Shown here piece by piece: positions 12,055 to 26,152 of a stretch of DNA of 64,000 bases (position 1 is the stretch's first letter; every line of letters starts with the position of its first letter). A model generated the notes under the pieces. That model worked only from the letters and a program-made list of their open reading frames with translations, was not told where the DNA came from and did no database searches. Origin of the DNA: Melieria omissa (taxonomy: Eukaryota > Arthropoda > Insecta > Diptera > Ulidiidae). The position numbers and the translations under genes were made by a program. Location: assembly GCA_963971225.1 (NCBI GenBank), contig OZ020267.1, forward strand, positions 150,582,920 through 150,646,919, given 5' to 3'.

Positions 12055-13375
12055 TTCTATGCAAGTTTGTGTCTTTAGTCTTTAGTTCCTGATTTGATTT
12101 TGAATACTTGATTTTTCACTTTAGTTATTTATTTTTTGATCATCATTTCATTTTGAATTCAAAATATTTCAATTTGATTTATTGAAAAAATTGAATTGAA
12201 TCTTTAGTTTCTGATCTGATTTTAAATTCTTTAATTTAATTTTTTTTAATTTAGTTAAATTTTTGAAAAGTTTTTCATTTAAATGTCTTTAGGTTTGTTT
12301 CCTTAGTCTTCAGTTCAATTTTGTATCTTATTTTCTTCTTTAAAAAAGTCCAAAACTGAGACTGAAATTGAAATCAAATTGAAAGAGATTTTTTGGAATT
12401 AAACTGAAACTGAACTGAAACTGCCTCTAAAACTGTTTGTGCTATTGCGAATTTTTTTTGGAGTTTACTTAAGTTTAATTCAAGTGGACTTGAAGCTGAA
12501 TTCTTGGAAAATTTATGTATTCTGTATTTGTAATAGTGCTATAGACGAAAATTTTTATTTTTCCAAAAAATTTGTGGAATTAAAAAAAAAACTTTTTTGA
12601 AATTAAAAAAAAATTACATTTTTTAAAAATAAGTTTTTCAAATTTTTAAAAACAAATTTTTCAAGTTTATGGCTTCGGTCTTAAGTTAATTTTTTTTTAT
12701 TTTTCTTTCGATAAAAAGTTGAAATTCCATGAATTTAAAACACAATTTTTCAAAGTTTAGGGCATTTACTTTTTTCAAGTTTGTATTTTCGAACTTTAAC
12801 TAATTTTTTTCATGTTTCTATCTATAAAAAGTTGAAGTTAAAGGAATTTGAAACACAGTTTTCAAAAGTTTAAGGCAAATAAAATTTTTCCTGTTGGTGT
12901 TTTCGGTCTTTAGTCGATTTTTTTTTAATTTTCTATCCATCAAAAGTTGAAATTAAATTAATTTATAACACAATTTTCCAAATTTGAAGGCATTTCCTGT
13001 TTTTTGAAGTTAGTATCTTCGATGTTCAGTTAATTGTTTTCATATTTCTATCCATAAAAAGTTGAAACTAAATGAAATTTAAACACAATTTTCGGAATTT
13101 TAGGCATTTAAAAATATTTAAGTTTGTGTCTTCGATCTTTATTTAATTTTATTAAATTAACTAAGTTGATTAATTAAGTTACATTTAAATGGATTTGAAA
13201 CACAAGTTTCGGAAGTTTTAGGCATTTAAAATTTTTCAAGTTTGTGTCTTAGGTCTTTAGTTCAATTTAGTTATTACATTATCCATAATAAGTTGCAATC
13301 AATAGAATGTGAATGGATTTTTATCATTTTTATACATTTTAAGTATATCAAGTTTGTGTCTTCAGTCTTTAGATT
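12055..13375. repeat. degenerate tandem array, about 115-bp unit, core-motif family
   Basis: Units begin with a form of CAAGTTTGTGTCTTCGGTCTTTAG (near 12062, 12660, 12775, 12890, 13008, 13120, 13237, 13347) and continue with TCCATAAAAAGTTGAAATTAA, then AACACAATTTTC and TTTTAGGCATTT. The first 600 bp is more decayed. The unit start is a variant of the core found in the arrays at 34.7 and 45 kb, while the rest of the unit is different. Confidence 0.8.
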
Positions 13376-15955
13376 ATGAATTTTGAACTTTTAGTTTTTA
13401 TATTTCTGTGGTTTGTTGATTACTTATCAAATCCAGCCTATACCAAGTTTCAATTCCTTAATCTTATTTCTTTTTACCTGTCCATCTCTCACGTCTGCTG
13501 GATCCTTCATCGCACTCACGTTCCTGCGCCTCCCACTCAACATAACTCAGCGCCAACAACCTGTACATGATTTTTCACTTAAACGCGGCCATTTCTAGCT
13601 CACCACATAAACACGCACACATCACCACACATGCCACATGAACCCACACAATTTATTGCTCGAAATTATTGAACACGCATTGGCAACAATTTTTTGCACA
13701 GCGCAGAAGAAGCGCCCACATTGCTGACACAATTCTGGCAGCGTAGCCGTTCGTGCCACCAACAGAGCACACATCATTGTCGTAATTAGTGCAACAGCTG
13801 CAGCCGCAGTCGCAGCGTGCACTGTTGGCCGCAAAAATTATGCCTTTATCAGTGACTGCCAACCTGTTCCCACACTGAGCTGCTTCGCAACACCAACACC
13901 AACAACAACAACAGTCACAATTTAGAGGCAAAACCGTAAAGATCTGGCACTCAATTCGAGAACTGTGCAACAATTTCATGGCTCAATGCCACAGTGCCTG
14001 CCAACATTCTAACAAGCCGAACGCATCAGCGATGCTATCTGCTCAGTGAACAATGTCCGCCTACCTTCAAAATAAAAAAAAACCCAAAGAACTGCAAAAA
14101 ATTGCATCAACTTCAGCCGATAACTTTTGGCCGCCACAGCAACTTGTGCCACAGCGAACGTTGACTGTTGTTGGACGATTAATAAACAAATAAACTACTG
14201 TCTTTGTTGTTGTATGGCTTTGGTAGTTTCTTGTAATTTTCATCAATTGATTTGCTCTTCTAGCCTTTGTAGTTGTTGTTGTGTGGTACCAAAAAACCGA
14301 ATCGTAGCATTCATAGTTGCAGCGCTCGCTTGCGGCATGTTTGATGCGCTAACGATATGGTCAGTACAGTTAGTTGATTAGCTGGCTGGTTAGTTAGTTG
14401 CCTAGTTACATAGTTTGGTAGCGAAATTATGAGCTACAGTGTTTTTTTGCATTTCTTGTTTTGGATTTTTTCTTTCTTTTTGCTGCCAGCAATTTGTGGC
14501 GAATCGGTAAGTGATAGGTTTGCGGCCCATTGAAAGCGTAGAGTTCATTTCGAACACCGGCGGCAATGTTTTATGGTTTTCGTATAAGAAATAGTTTTTC
14601 CTGGGGCCAGAGCATCTAAACCGCTAAAGCAATGTTCTTTGAAGTGGCATAAGATTGATTGCAGGTAGCAAGAGACAGTAGTTCGAAAATTTGTGTAATA
14701 TTTAATACTATTGGGCGCATACAGGCTTGTATATATAGCACATAGATCGAATATATATACGAATATATATACGAGCATACTTCCGACCAGCTCCGCTTCC
14801 GTATTGCATTACAGTAACGTGCTCCCTCTTTGCTTCTCTTCGCCGCACAACTTCACTCAGTCTCACATATCGAATGGCAGCAAACAATCTAATTATAGCT
14901 TAATAGATTTTTCCAACAGCGAATCACTCACTCACTTCCTCATGCAATCCTTCAAATGCGCAGCGCTTTGCCTGCTGGCTGCACTTGCTTTTAATTAGCA
15001 ACAACAACAACAGCAATAACAGCAGCACAACGGCAAACACAACTTGTACGCAGCCAATAAATAACTCAATTGAAATAGAAATTGAAAAATCGCCAATACA
15101 GTTATGACAACACATTGTGCAACATGCAACAGACTGCGAGCCAGCCAGCCAGACAGACAGATGGAGCAAAAAACCGCACGCAAGCATTGTTGTTGTGGCA
15201 GTAGTAGCAGCAGCAACAATCACTGCAACATGAGAACAAACAGCAACTGTCACTTGAAGAGCAAATACAGGCCGACCAGAGCCCAAGCAACGGCAACAGC
15301 CACAGCAGCCGTAGCCAACAAAACTGTAACCGGTAACAGTAACAACACAACAACCAACAAATCGCTGCAGGCCGAAAGCAAACGCAAACACGAATGGCGG
15401 AATTGCAGAAAATGTCGCAGCAATGGAAATTGCCATAAAAGTTGAGCATGCAATGTGCGCTGACAAGGGGCAAGTTGCACGGTTGCACATCTGTTATTGT
15501 TGTTGTTTTTGTTGTTGTTGTTTTAGTAATTGTGGTAGCTGTTAGTTGTTGGCGTATTATGGACCAAAGCATTTAAGTGGCAATTGAAATTTTAACAAGC
15601 TTGGAGCAAAGCAGCCGCATTAGCTCGCCACAACAACAAAAACAACAACAATAACACATGTGTATAACAAAATGAGCCACCAAGACGATTGCAAATGTTT
15701 AATTAGTATGAAATTGCAGCTATGCTGGCGGGGAATGTTGTTAGAACATGAGAATATGACTGGCACTGGCGCACAGTGGTCAGTCGTCTGTGAGCGGTGT
15801 AGCAGCTGCAGCGGTGGCATGCAACACCACACTGTGGCACTTGGCATGGAACTGCACTGCGCTCTTGGTTGTGGTAATTAAGAAGGTAAACAAATTGTGT
15901 ATGACTTGTTTTTATAACTTTTAAGCCATGAATAAGCTAAGGTAAGGCTCAGATA
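13376..15955. other. non-coding, low-complexity frames only
   Basis: CAA/CAG/TTG-rich DNA. A minus-strand frame of 188 codons (14924-15490) and its overlapping neighbours arise from stop-poor simple sequence in several frames at once and show no domain. Confidence 0.6.
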
Positions 15956-15959
15956 TTTA

Positions 15960-16020
15960 TGGCTCAGTAGTTGATGCGTTGAATCTTGCAGCAGTGAGTT
16001 GTGGGTTCGAATCTTAACTC
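15960..16020 (+). other. tRNA-like fragment (SINE head or tRNA pseudogene)
   Basis: TGGCTCAGTAG (15960-15970) matches the tRNA A box and GGTTCGAATC (16004-16013) the B box, with 33 bases between them, a normal tRNA distance. Acceptor and anticodon stems do not pair, so it is not a working tRNA. A tRNA-derived SINE 5' end is the likeliest origin; no A-tail is obvious. Confidence 0.5.
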
Positions 16021-16027
16021 AAACGAT

Positions 16028-19000
16028 ATGAAAGAATTTGGAGTATGTTAAGGAAGTTCATCAGTGATGAACAATTGGAATGCACAATCATAGATCGACT
16101 GCTATGTACAGCTGAAGCGTATACGTTGAGGCACTGAAAGACGATTTAGTTAAATTTCGACTTTAATTAAATCTAAGTTCATTAAATAAAAGCTAAACAG
16201 TGTTTTTCCTACTTTTTTTACATATATGTTTAATATAAAAATCTATGTATGTGTGTACATGTGTGCGTGTGTGTCAAATGTCAGTGTCTCTTTAATGTAA
16301 ATTCAAGTAAAACACAGTCAACTAACAAGACAAAGCAACGGCAATAACATCAACAAGAACCACAACAAAAACCATACCAGCAACAAAAACAACAACAACA
16401 CTAATAGAAAACACAAGCAAACAGCAGCAACAAACGCGAGACTGTCAACACAGAGTCTGCAAGTAACACAACAACATAATCTAATGAAAGAAAAATGCAA
16501 CAACAACAAACAAACAAGCAACAACAAACAACAAAACTTTAGAAAAAAAAAACAGTCTCACTCCAACAGTCATCAAACTCATTAGAATCATTGCAGCCAT
16601 TGACAGTTAAACGACGGAAGCCGTGTCGCTCTGCATTGTCCCGGCCAACGTTTCGTCGCTGCAGAGCCAACAACACCAACTCTACTAATGTAAGGGAAAT
16701 TCCACGAGTTGTCGTTGTGACTGTTGCCGACCTACAATGTGCAGCCGTTGTGTTGTTTTTTTTTTCACAAGAATTTCCACACTCAACAAAATCGTTGGCT
16801 GACTGAAGCAAGAGCGGCTGTGTCAATGCTGCTGTCGCTTCACTCTCAGCGCAATGGCACTGCGCTTTTTAGTTCGATTCGGTATTGGCCTGGGCCTGAA
16901 CCTGAGTTGAGCCTGAGCTGAGCTGGGTTGGGCTGGGCTGGACATCATCATTTACATTTCCCATTCCCATCATTTGTAGCTGCACAAATTGACAGCTGCC
17001 GCTACTGCGCAACCAGTCTTGTGCGCTCACTGCTCGCTGCACGCTGCGGCGCCAATGTGCATGGAAATTCTTGTACCGCTTTGTGGTTATTACTTGTTTA
17101 CGTCGTCATTATGTGCTGCACGCTGCATTTTTGCTGATTTATTAATATTTGAGTGTGACTCGGTGTACGCCTCTGGTTGTCGGGTTGGGGCTTTTCAATA
17201 ACGCTTTTTGGCCGGCAGCTCATTTGTTGATTTAATTGGCTGTTAATATTTCATGTGCCATGGTGAATGTTGCCATGGCTAACAGTTTTTTTTTGTTGTT
17301 GTTGGTGGATTGGTGGCAATTGCAAGGCAGATAGAAATGCTTGGCGAAAGGAATTTTGACTTGGTGAGCCAAAGATGATTTTATAGCTTCGTATGAGTAG
17401 TTATTAGTGTCATTGTCAAAAGTGACAATGAATTACAATTACTTTACAATGAACAGTTTCAAGTTGTTAGAATTCTAAATGAATTCTTTTGCTGTCCATT
17501 TGGTTCATTGTTATTGGTTTATTGCCGTAAACCAGCAACTTAATGCAGCAAATTGTCTAAGAGCGTTTAACTTAACGATTTCGGCAGCCATTTCCATGTC
17601 ACCTTTTTCTAAAAGAAAATAATAATAATGAAACCTGACTATGACGGAATATAAACTTCGAAGAATGATGGGTTTAAAGTCAGATCTTTAAGCATTCAAT
17701 GCTTGTATATATCTACTACAAATTACTGTATAACACTTAGCACCTCACATTGATTTGAGATCTTTGGAATTTCATTGCTATTTTCCTTCCAACTGAATTT
17801 TATTGCTACTTTTCTTCGATCTAAGTTCTGTGAAACAATTCTATAGAAATTCATATTGCAAGCTCTTCTCAAACACAACGAAAACACTTTTTTAATGTCT
17901 ATAGAATACAAATCACAAATGTATAATAGATTCTTAAATTGAAGACCTCCTCTTCAATATTTCATACGACTTTGTAGCCCACTCACCCAAAGCGCCCAAT
18001 TCGTCTTCTCATTACATGCACAATGTCACAACCAATTTGTCCAAAATCAATTTGTCAGCATAGACTTTTGACCGTTTTGATCCCGCACTCATATTACCAT
18101 CAAGTTCATCGATGCCCGAAAAGCCGCCTCGCGTCAAATTACACAATTACTCACTTGGCCAAGATGATAAATTACAACGCTGCACAGCAATGACAAATAC
18201 TTACAGACCGGCGAGGGGGGGAGGCTGCGCAAAACTAGCGGCTCGACACAATATGGCCAGAACAGCCAGCCAACCATTGGCTAATATGGGCGACTGGCAA
18301 TAAATCTACACACCAGAGAATAACCCCAAAAAAAGCAGTAAACAAGCAAAAACAAAGCCAAAGCCAACCGCCAGCGCCATTTACAAATCATGACATTCGC
18401 ACTGGCGCGCCAACCATCGAACGGCGGCGGCGGCGCCTCGTACCGGCGGCAAGAGGTGTGGGCCGCGTGCTGGTCACCGTTGGTGCCTCGGTACTTACTT
18501 GTGCGCTCTGTGTTGTTGTTACTGCCCAGTTATGCTGCCAATAGCTGTTGTTGTTATTGTTGTTGTTGCAGTAAGCGGTGGCGTTGGTTATTGCCCTCTT
18601 GAACCAAACGTAATCTGATTAGTGCGGCAACAGGCGGCCAGGTCTCTGCGGACTTGGGCCGCTGTCTGTTGCAGACACGCTAACCAAGCAGTGGCGCAGT
18701 GCATGGCGCACATTAATGGCAGCGTATATAACAACAACAAAAAAACCTCATTGCACAGCATTATCATTGTCGGCATCATTGAGCGCCGGCTGCTCATCAA
18801 CGTCAAACGCAACGAACAGCGTTCGCAATAAATGTTATTAGCTCAAAGTTGGACTCTGTCATCGGCGCAATGTGCCTCAGCTGTGTGCTTTGCAACTTGG
18901 CGCAGCAGCGACATTTTAATGCGCAAATTTTACTTGTTTCCACAAATATTTATGGCAGCCAAGTGAGGCCTTAGTTTGCTTAATAAAATTTTATTACCAA

Positions 19001-21045
19001 ATACAAAAGCTGCATGAACATAAAACACTTTCTTAAACCAAATGAAGACAATAAGTAAAAGTTTGCCAAGCATAAAAATGCGAAATTTCTAGGCATTTCT
19101 ATGCAAATTGTCAACATTGTCTGTGGGTGTGTGTTGAGTGTGTTTTGGCAATTTTGTAAAACTCATAATTTTGGTGCCATTTTCACAATTCTCTGGTTTG
19201 CTCTACGGCCAACTGGTCCCAAATAAAGCGAGTTAGTGCCAATTCCGCTTTTCATTGTCTCATTCAATTGGTGACACATGCTGCAGCCGCCATTGCAGAC
19301 GAACGCACCCATACGATTGGCATAAAGTCTGCTTACGGACATTATGACTTATTGGCAAACGAGTAAGAAAGCAAGTTTGTGCGTTAAGTCTTTCGTTCGT
19401 AGAGCGCGTGAGTGGGATTATATGGCAAAAGCTAGCGGTAGATGGCAATTTATTGATTATTTTCTGAACTTGAAATGCTGCCAAACACAACGGAATATAA
19501 TGAAATGTACAGTGACAATGTGACTTGTAGAGGCAAATAAGAAAAAATTAAGAAAATAAACAAATAGCTAAGTAAAATTTAATTCACTTAAAACTCCAAT
19601 CCAATTAATCCGTTTCTTTTTGCTATGGTTTTCAAATCCATGTAGCATATAGATCAATAATGAGACATAGATCTGGAAATTATTTAAGGTGTACTTTTAA
19701 GCTCGTAAGCAAATAAAAAAACACCTTCAATTTCATGTGGATTCTAGACGATTTAAGCGCTTTTTCAAACGCAACTTTTGCAGGCAAAGATTTACCATTT
19801 CCTGTTTTTCAGCATTAATATTCGCAAAATGACACCGGACTCATGGGTTCATTTGAACCAGACCCACACACACACACACACATTTCTTAATTCGCATTTC
19901 ACCCAATACCATTTTTTATATATTCTTCCAATACTCATTTCCATTTTCTTCCCATGCAAACCATAGCAAATCGACTTTAGCTCAATGTCAGGCTAATTTA
20001 TATATAATCTGCTCTCAGGTCTGCCAACAGCAACAGCATCGGCTTAATGCCAACCAAATGCATTGCGTAATTTTCTCCACTGCCATCAAGTATGCGATAA
20101 TTGTCATCGGCTGAAGAGGCAAACAAAACGCATACAAAAAGCGCCAGTCGCGCGCAAGGAATTCCGTCATGCGATACGCAAAGGCGCCATTAGTAAAAGC
20201 GCAGCAATGATAGAATTTTCCTTTTTCACTTCTTTTGCCAGCTGCACTTTGCTGGCACTTCCGCCTAGATTAATGTCTTCATTTGGGTTCTCACGCGAGG
20301 CGCACAGTGCTCGCGCAGAAAAATTAAAAATTTTCTTTGCTTTCGCTTATCTCACTAATATCCCCCGATATCGGCCGACTGTATGCGTGCAGCTGCCAGC
20401 GGCCAGCGCAGCATTTAAGCTTCGCATTTTGCTGCTAATAAGCATTCGGCGTGCATGGACAGCGCGCATTGTGGTCACTTCGCACTTGCGGCCATGCTTT
20501 GCGCCACTTTTACTACTTTCCTCGCAACTGCAACTGCAGTCAGAATAAAAGTTGGTTCCACACGACACTCACTGCCGTTGGTGAGTTGCTGCCGCCAATG
20601 TTGCATGTGTTATTACAATATGAACATTTTCTAATCAACAGTTTGCCTCCGCATGGGCCGCATGTGCAGTCATGTTGCCAATCGATTGGTGTCCATTTTT
20701 CTGTATTTGTTCGTGACTGCTGTTGGCTTAAATTAACTGTGTGTAATTTTGATTTTCGTTCAAGTGTGTCATTGATTTAGTGGGTTAAATTGAAATCAAT
20801 AATTTTTACTTTAAAAATTTTGCAAATTTGGCAGAGGTTTTTCTTTCATAAGTAAACATTTGCACTTTCACATAGAAAATATTTTTACGACAGAATAATA
20901 ACAAAGTAATACTTACAAAATATCAACAATTATAAGTAATTATCATAATTAAATCTGAATGATAGTAAACTAAAAATTGAAAATTCAAAAATGTAGGAAT
21001 TACTTTAACAACCACCCATAAAAAATCAACAATTACATGGACTTG
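16028..21045. other. long non-coding stretch, no supported gene
   Basis: Rich in CAA/TTG runs (16320-16520) with GC-rich patches at 16600-17200 and 18390-18530. Minus-strand ACAA|GTAAGTACC near 18490 resembles a splice donor, but no coding frame leads into it. The 161-codon frame at 20063-20548 has no domain, and its codon use does not look coding. A (CA)n tract lies at about 19864-19882. Confidence 0.5.
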
Positions 21046-21247
21046 GCTTGGATTTGGCTATTAGGTGGACTTGCAAAGATGCATCGATCAAACAACTATT
21101 TATCAAACATTTTTTTAATGCCTTTGGAACCATTAGATTAATTTTGAAAGATGCTTCCGTTGGATTTGGCTATTAGGTGGACTTGAAAAGATTTATGGAT
21201 CCAACAACTATTTGGAGCCATAAGATTAACTTTGAAAGATACTTCTG
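21046..21247. repeat. tandem duplication, 114-bp and 88-bp copies
   Basis: Copies start at 21046 and 21160 with TTGGATTTGGCTATTAGGTG and share CAACAACTATTT, then CCATWAGATTAA and TTTGAAAGAT. The second copy lacks about 24 bp present in the first. Confidence 0.85.
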
Positions 21248-21690
21248 AAGCTTGGGATGTTTCCAATCATTTTAAGTTCATTTAAAGAAAGAAAATTTTC
21301 AAAACTTTCTCGCATCTCAATTAACTTTTCTATACACTAGACAATCTTGCTGCTGAATAGATAAACCGTCCGCTTATGTTAACGAACCTAAAAACTGCTT
21401 AAGCAATCAACAAACTTATGTGAATTTAACAGGCAGATGTGAATTTAAATAATTTCCCTTCTTGCCTTCAGCACCAGTTAATTTTATTAAATAAATGCAT
21501 TTTTAGTGATTGACCAAACATTTTCCATTTCCGCATCAAATTTACATACATAGGAATGTTGGTCAGTGGCAATTATAACAAATGCTTCTCTCTTCTCTCT
21601 ACGTCTAGAAAGCACTTGACTCGCAATGTGAAAATATTCAGTACAAGCAAACCATGAGAATTGTCTTTTATTACATGGAGAGTCATGATT
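21248..21690. other. short unique non-coding spacer
   Basis: No gene or repeat seen. Confidence 0.5.
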
Positions 21691-23080
21691 ACATGATATC
21701 GCACCTATTCGGGTTTTCAGAGACTCAGCATCTCAACTAGACGGAACGTCTTTTTGAATATCGCACATATTCAGCCTTCCAAAGGCTTTGGATCTCAATT
21801 AGATGAATCGTTTTTGGATCTAGCATTTATTCAGGCTTTCACAGAATAAAAATCTCAGTTAGACCATCTTTTTGGTTAATGCACATTTTCAGGCTCATAG
21901 AGACTTTAGATCTCAACTAGAATGGTCATCTTTTTGAATCATGCAGCCTTTCAGACTCCTAGAGACTCTAGATATCAACTATATGGATCATCTTTTTGGA
22001 TGATGCACCTCTTCAGGCTCCCAGAGACTCTGGATGTCAACAAGATGTATCGCATTTTTTAATACTGAACCTACTTAGACTTCAAAAGGCTTTGGACTTT
22101 GAATTATGCACCTATTCAGACGTTCAAAGACTCTAAATGTCAAATAGAAGAAACATGTTTTTAGATTTCACGTTTATTCAGCCTTCCAGAGATTCTCGAT
22201 CTCAATTAGATGGATCGTCTCTTTAAATAATGCACCTATTCAGGCTCCCAGAGTCTTTGAATTTTAACTGATAGGTCGTAATTTTGGTTGTTGCCCTCAT
22301 TCAGTGTTCCAGAGACTAAAAATATCAATTATTTTTGAATTGAGCACTTATTCAAGCTTCCTTAGACCATAGATCCCATTAGATAAATCGGTTTTTTGGA
22401 TCTAATACCTAATCAGGATTTCATAGAATAAAGTCTTAGTTGCCAGTAATTTTCAGGCTAAGATCTCAACTAGATTGAGCATCTTTTTGAATCATGCACC
22501 CTTTCAGAGTTTCTGGTAGCTCTAGATATCAACTATATGGATCATCTTTTTGAATGATGAACCTCTTCAGGCTCCCAGAGACTCTGCATCTCAACTAGAT
22601 GGATCTTCAGAAGCTATGGATCTCATTTAGATGGATTGTTATTTTGAATATTCCACATATTCAGACTTCCAGAGACTTTGGATGTCAAGTAAACGGGTTG
22701 TCTTTTCGGATATCACATCTCTTAGACTTTTAGACTTTTGCCTTTTAGACTTTGAGTTTTTCGACTTTTAGACTTAAGACTTTTAGACTTAACACTTTTA
22801 GACTCTAGATTTGAACTGATGATTTATACTTTTCAATATTGCAAATATTTAAGCTTCAAGAAGTTTAGAATTTCAACTAGACAGATCATCTTTTTAGAGC
22901 ACCTTTTGCAAGGCTTTTTTATACTGAATGACAAGCAACAGATAGTCTTTTTGAGTACCGTCTCTACTTAGGCTCTCAGAGACTCTCCCAACTAGACAAA
23001 TCGTCAAGTTGGATGTGGCGCCTATTCAGGCACCTAAACTCTCTGAATCTCAACTAGATCGGTCGTCATGTTTGTGAAAG
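21691..23080. repeat. degenerate minisatellite, about 62-bp unit, about 20 copies
   Basis: The ordered phrases GCACCTATTCAGGCTTCC, AGAGACTCTGGATCTCAAC and TAGATGGATCGTCTTTTTG recur roughly every 60 bp for nearly 1.4 kb. Divergence between units is high and several are truncated. A short stretch near 22735-22800 has expanded separately as GACTTTTA units. Confidence 0.88.
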
Positions 23081-23334
23081 GTAAAAAATTTGAACATATT
23101 TGATTGCTTTGAATTACTCCTACATAATGATAATCCTGCCGAAGCATGTTCCTTTGGAATGGCCAAACGACTGCAGATTCTCTAATAAAATACTCAGCCG
23201 ACTCATCAGTTTTCATACACATTTTCCATCACAAAGTTTTGAGTATCTTGCAACGTTTCGACTAACAAACTCATTCAGTGGGATAAAAGTCCAACCATAA
23301 GCACCACAATTGTTCTCAAACTATTGTGGCACTT

Positions 23335-23790
23335 TTCTCACCTTAGAGATTCTACCTTTGAATAATTAATTTTTATAAAAGTACCAAAAACATTAAAAAA
23401 AAATTTTCAAAAAACCAAATAAAAATTAACGAAATTAATTAAGTTAACAGATTAGTTAATAAAAATTAAGTTATGAATTTAAATTAAATTAATTAATTAA
23501 TTTGAATGACTAATCTTTACAAAAGTAGCAAAAATATTCCAAAAAAATAAACAAGAAAACAAAATAAAAATTAACGAAATTAATCAAAATAACAAATTAA
23601 TTAATGACAATTAAATTAAATTCAATTAACTAATAACAATTAAATTAAAATAAATTAATTAATAAAAATGAAATAAAATTAAGTTAATTATTTAATTTAA
23701 GATTTCACTTTTGAATATCTGATCTTTTCAAAAGTACCAAAAATACTTAAAAAAAATACAAAAATTAAAATTGCAAACAGTTTAATCTAA
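23335..23790. repeat. AT-rich tandem repeat, about 175-bp unit, 3 copies
   Basis: AAAAGTACCAAAAA (or AAAAGTAGCAAAAA) recurs near 23376, 23521 and 23739, each preceded by a form of TTTGAATRACTAATYTTT and followed by A-rich then AATTAA-rich DNA. Confidence 0.65.
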
Positions 23791-26152
23791 AGCCTACAGT
23801 TTTTTTTAATAAATTGTTTCTTTCTTTCTTTATTCTTCCTTTACGCTACTGCTCCTTTCTATCATTGGTTATGATCTATTACACTCTTAAGTGCGATAAC
23901 ATTTTTGAAGAAAATGGCTGAAAATACTGAAATTTCTATAGCAACTGTGCACATTGCTCCAACCTTCACTCCATCAATCTTTCTTACTATGACGTCATAC
24001 ATACATTTTCTACCTTTCTATTCCATAGTTGGCAGAATTTTGTTGCCAAACACTCATAAATAATGCCACTATTCCCATCCTTTCTGGTCACTCTTCACTG
24101 GTCACTCTTCCAGTGCCACTTCTCCGCATTCCTTAGTGCTTCATTATCTTCTGACACTCGGCAGCTTGAACATTTTTCATTGCAAAACTGCTCTTGAATT
24201 CCCGCTTATCAGCAGCGTTTCTTATGGCTGCCTGACGGCCTTCTGATGCAGTTTTCAGCTCACAGATTTTAATGGCCACTATTTCACTTTTTCGCCATCC
24301 CATAAAATGCCATAAAATGTGGCTGTTCTAATGATACACTGGCCACACTGGCAACACTGGCAACACAGTTGCACAAAGTGCCAATTTTGCAACAATCAAT
24401 TTACAATGCCGCGAATTTATGGCACATCCAGCTGCAGCAACAATAACAGGTTGACTGTGCGAGCGGCAAGGCAGAGTGACAACGTTGCTCAATAAAATTC
24501 GCGCAACAAGAATTTAACATACTAACACCTTAACCCTTTGATAACGTGCAACAATGTTGATGGCAACGCTCGATTGCAGCCGCATTAAGCGGCTTGTTTG
24601 TTTTGCTACCAACAACAAAGCATCCAACAACACAGCCAACGCGTGCATATAATTGCCAGCCCGCAAGCGTAGAGCGCAACGAGTAAAATGTTTAGCCGCG
24701 CTCGCTAGTTGCCAGCAACATAATTGCATTGGCCCTAAAGCCAACACAGCTAACAATTTAATTTCAATTTCGATTTAACTGTAAAAGCCGCACTGCCATA
24801 CGTCCGTCACAGCGAACAGCCAACATATCAATTCTCATATACAACACACACGCACACCGAACGATCGCAGGACCTCACAAGCCCTGCAAATGGGGCGGTC
24901 GGTTGGTCGGTCGGTCAGCCGTTATGAACGGGGCTAGTTCACGCATTGTGTTTATGGCGATTAAATAATTACGGCGCATCCGACCTGAGGTGCTCTCGCA
25001 GCGGCGGTTTCCCACAGCGATCCTTAAAAACTCATCTGCTTAGGGGCGACGACGCGACGGCAACACGCAAGCCGCAAGTGTTGCCAGCGCTTTTCCCCGG
25101 AATTCAATTATGAAAAGGCGCAAAATTCAGATATGCCGTCGACGCGCTAGGAAAATATTAAAAACAATTCCGCAAAAGTGAAACCTATAATTAAAATTTA
25201 GATCTGCCGCTGCCGCCGACGCTGCTGCTGTGGTTGCTGTGCTGTGCTGGTTTGTTCCTGCGCGTTGCTGCGGCTCTGGCTGTGGACGCGTACAGCGGCC
25301 AGTTGGCAGCCACAACACAGGCCACAACAAGTCAAAGTCAATTTCGAATCCCTAACTGTTGGCCTTAAAAACGTACTACGTCACCGCGTCCCGCTTGACA
25401 CTTGGCACAGCTGCACAGCGCTGATTATGCTGGAATTCCGCCTTTGTTTACGGCCACAGCAATGCCGGCAACAGCATTGCAACTGACATTTTTGACAACT
25501 TGAAGCACGAGCGCGCTTGTCATGCGGCTGGACAGTGATGCCATCATACGTATGTGTGTGTGTGTAGCTGGATTAAAAATATGGCCTGGCCGCAAAGGCG
25601 CTGAAGAATCATAGTTAATTTCGGAATTAAGTCGGCAGCATATGGCTGAAAGCGAAGGTGTGGATGCTGAAAATTGGCTGCAATTTTTTGATGGCATCCT
25701 GGTTGTGCGTAACGAAATTAACATCAATTAAAATGGAGCCGAATGGTGTTGAGTCGTAGTTGGAAATTAAGTTGAGTCAAGTATGAGCAGAATTCGAGGG
25801 ATACTGACTGAGTTTGAATGAGACCAATTCGATCAAATCATATAAAAATCACTTGGAGCCAAGTTTTGTAAGGTTTGTTGAGGTTTTTCTTTATTGTCTA
25901 CTAAGAAAATTTCTTTCTTTGCAGCTTCAAAATTACAATAACATTAATTAAAGTAGTAAAGGTCTGCTTGAATCGTGGGTGGATTAGATAATCTATAATA
26001 ATTTTACAATCTAATTGAGGTTATTTCCATATTCAGAAAATGTTCAACTTTTTTGTAGACGATAACCTGAAAATTACCAAAAAATATGAAAAACTTTGCA
26101 TAAAAAAATTGAATTTAAGAAATCGCTGTTTACACAGTCCAACAATTATGTA
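23791..26152. other. non-coding; GC-rich block at 24.84-25.33 kb
   Basis: A full cAMP-response palindrome TGACGTCA lies at 23990-23997. The segment 24840-25330 is GC-rich, with short GGTC repeats near 24898-24920 and no open frame of note; it may be regulatory. No exon is supported. Confidence 0.45.

Noticed and set aside
14924..15572. Minus-strand frames of 156 and 188 codons
   Set aside because: They overlap each other in different phases over CAA/GCT-rich DNA and encode Cys/Leu/Val low-complexity sequence with no domain; the opposite strand is open as well.
15960..16020. Functional tRNA gene
   Set aside because: Both promoter boxes are present but the acceptor and anticodon stems cannot form.
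20063..20548. 161-codon plus-strand frame
   Set aside because: No recognisable domain, mixed composition, overlapped by other frames and without splice or polyadenylation signals.
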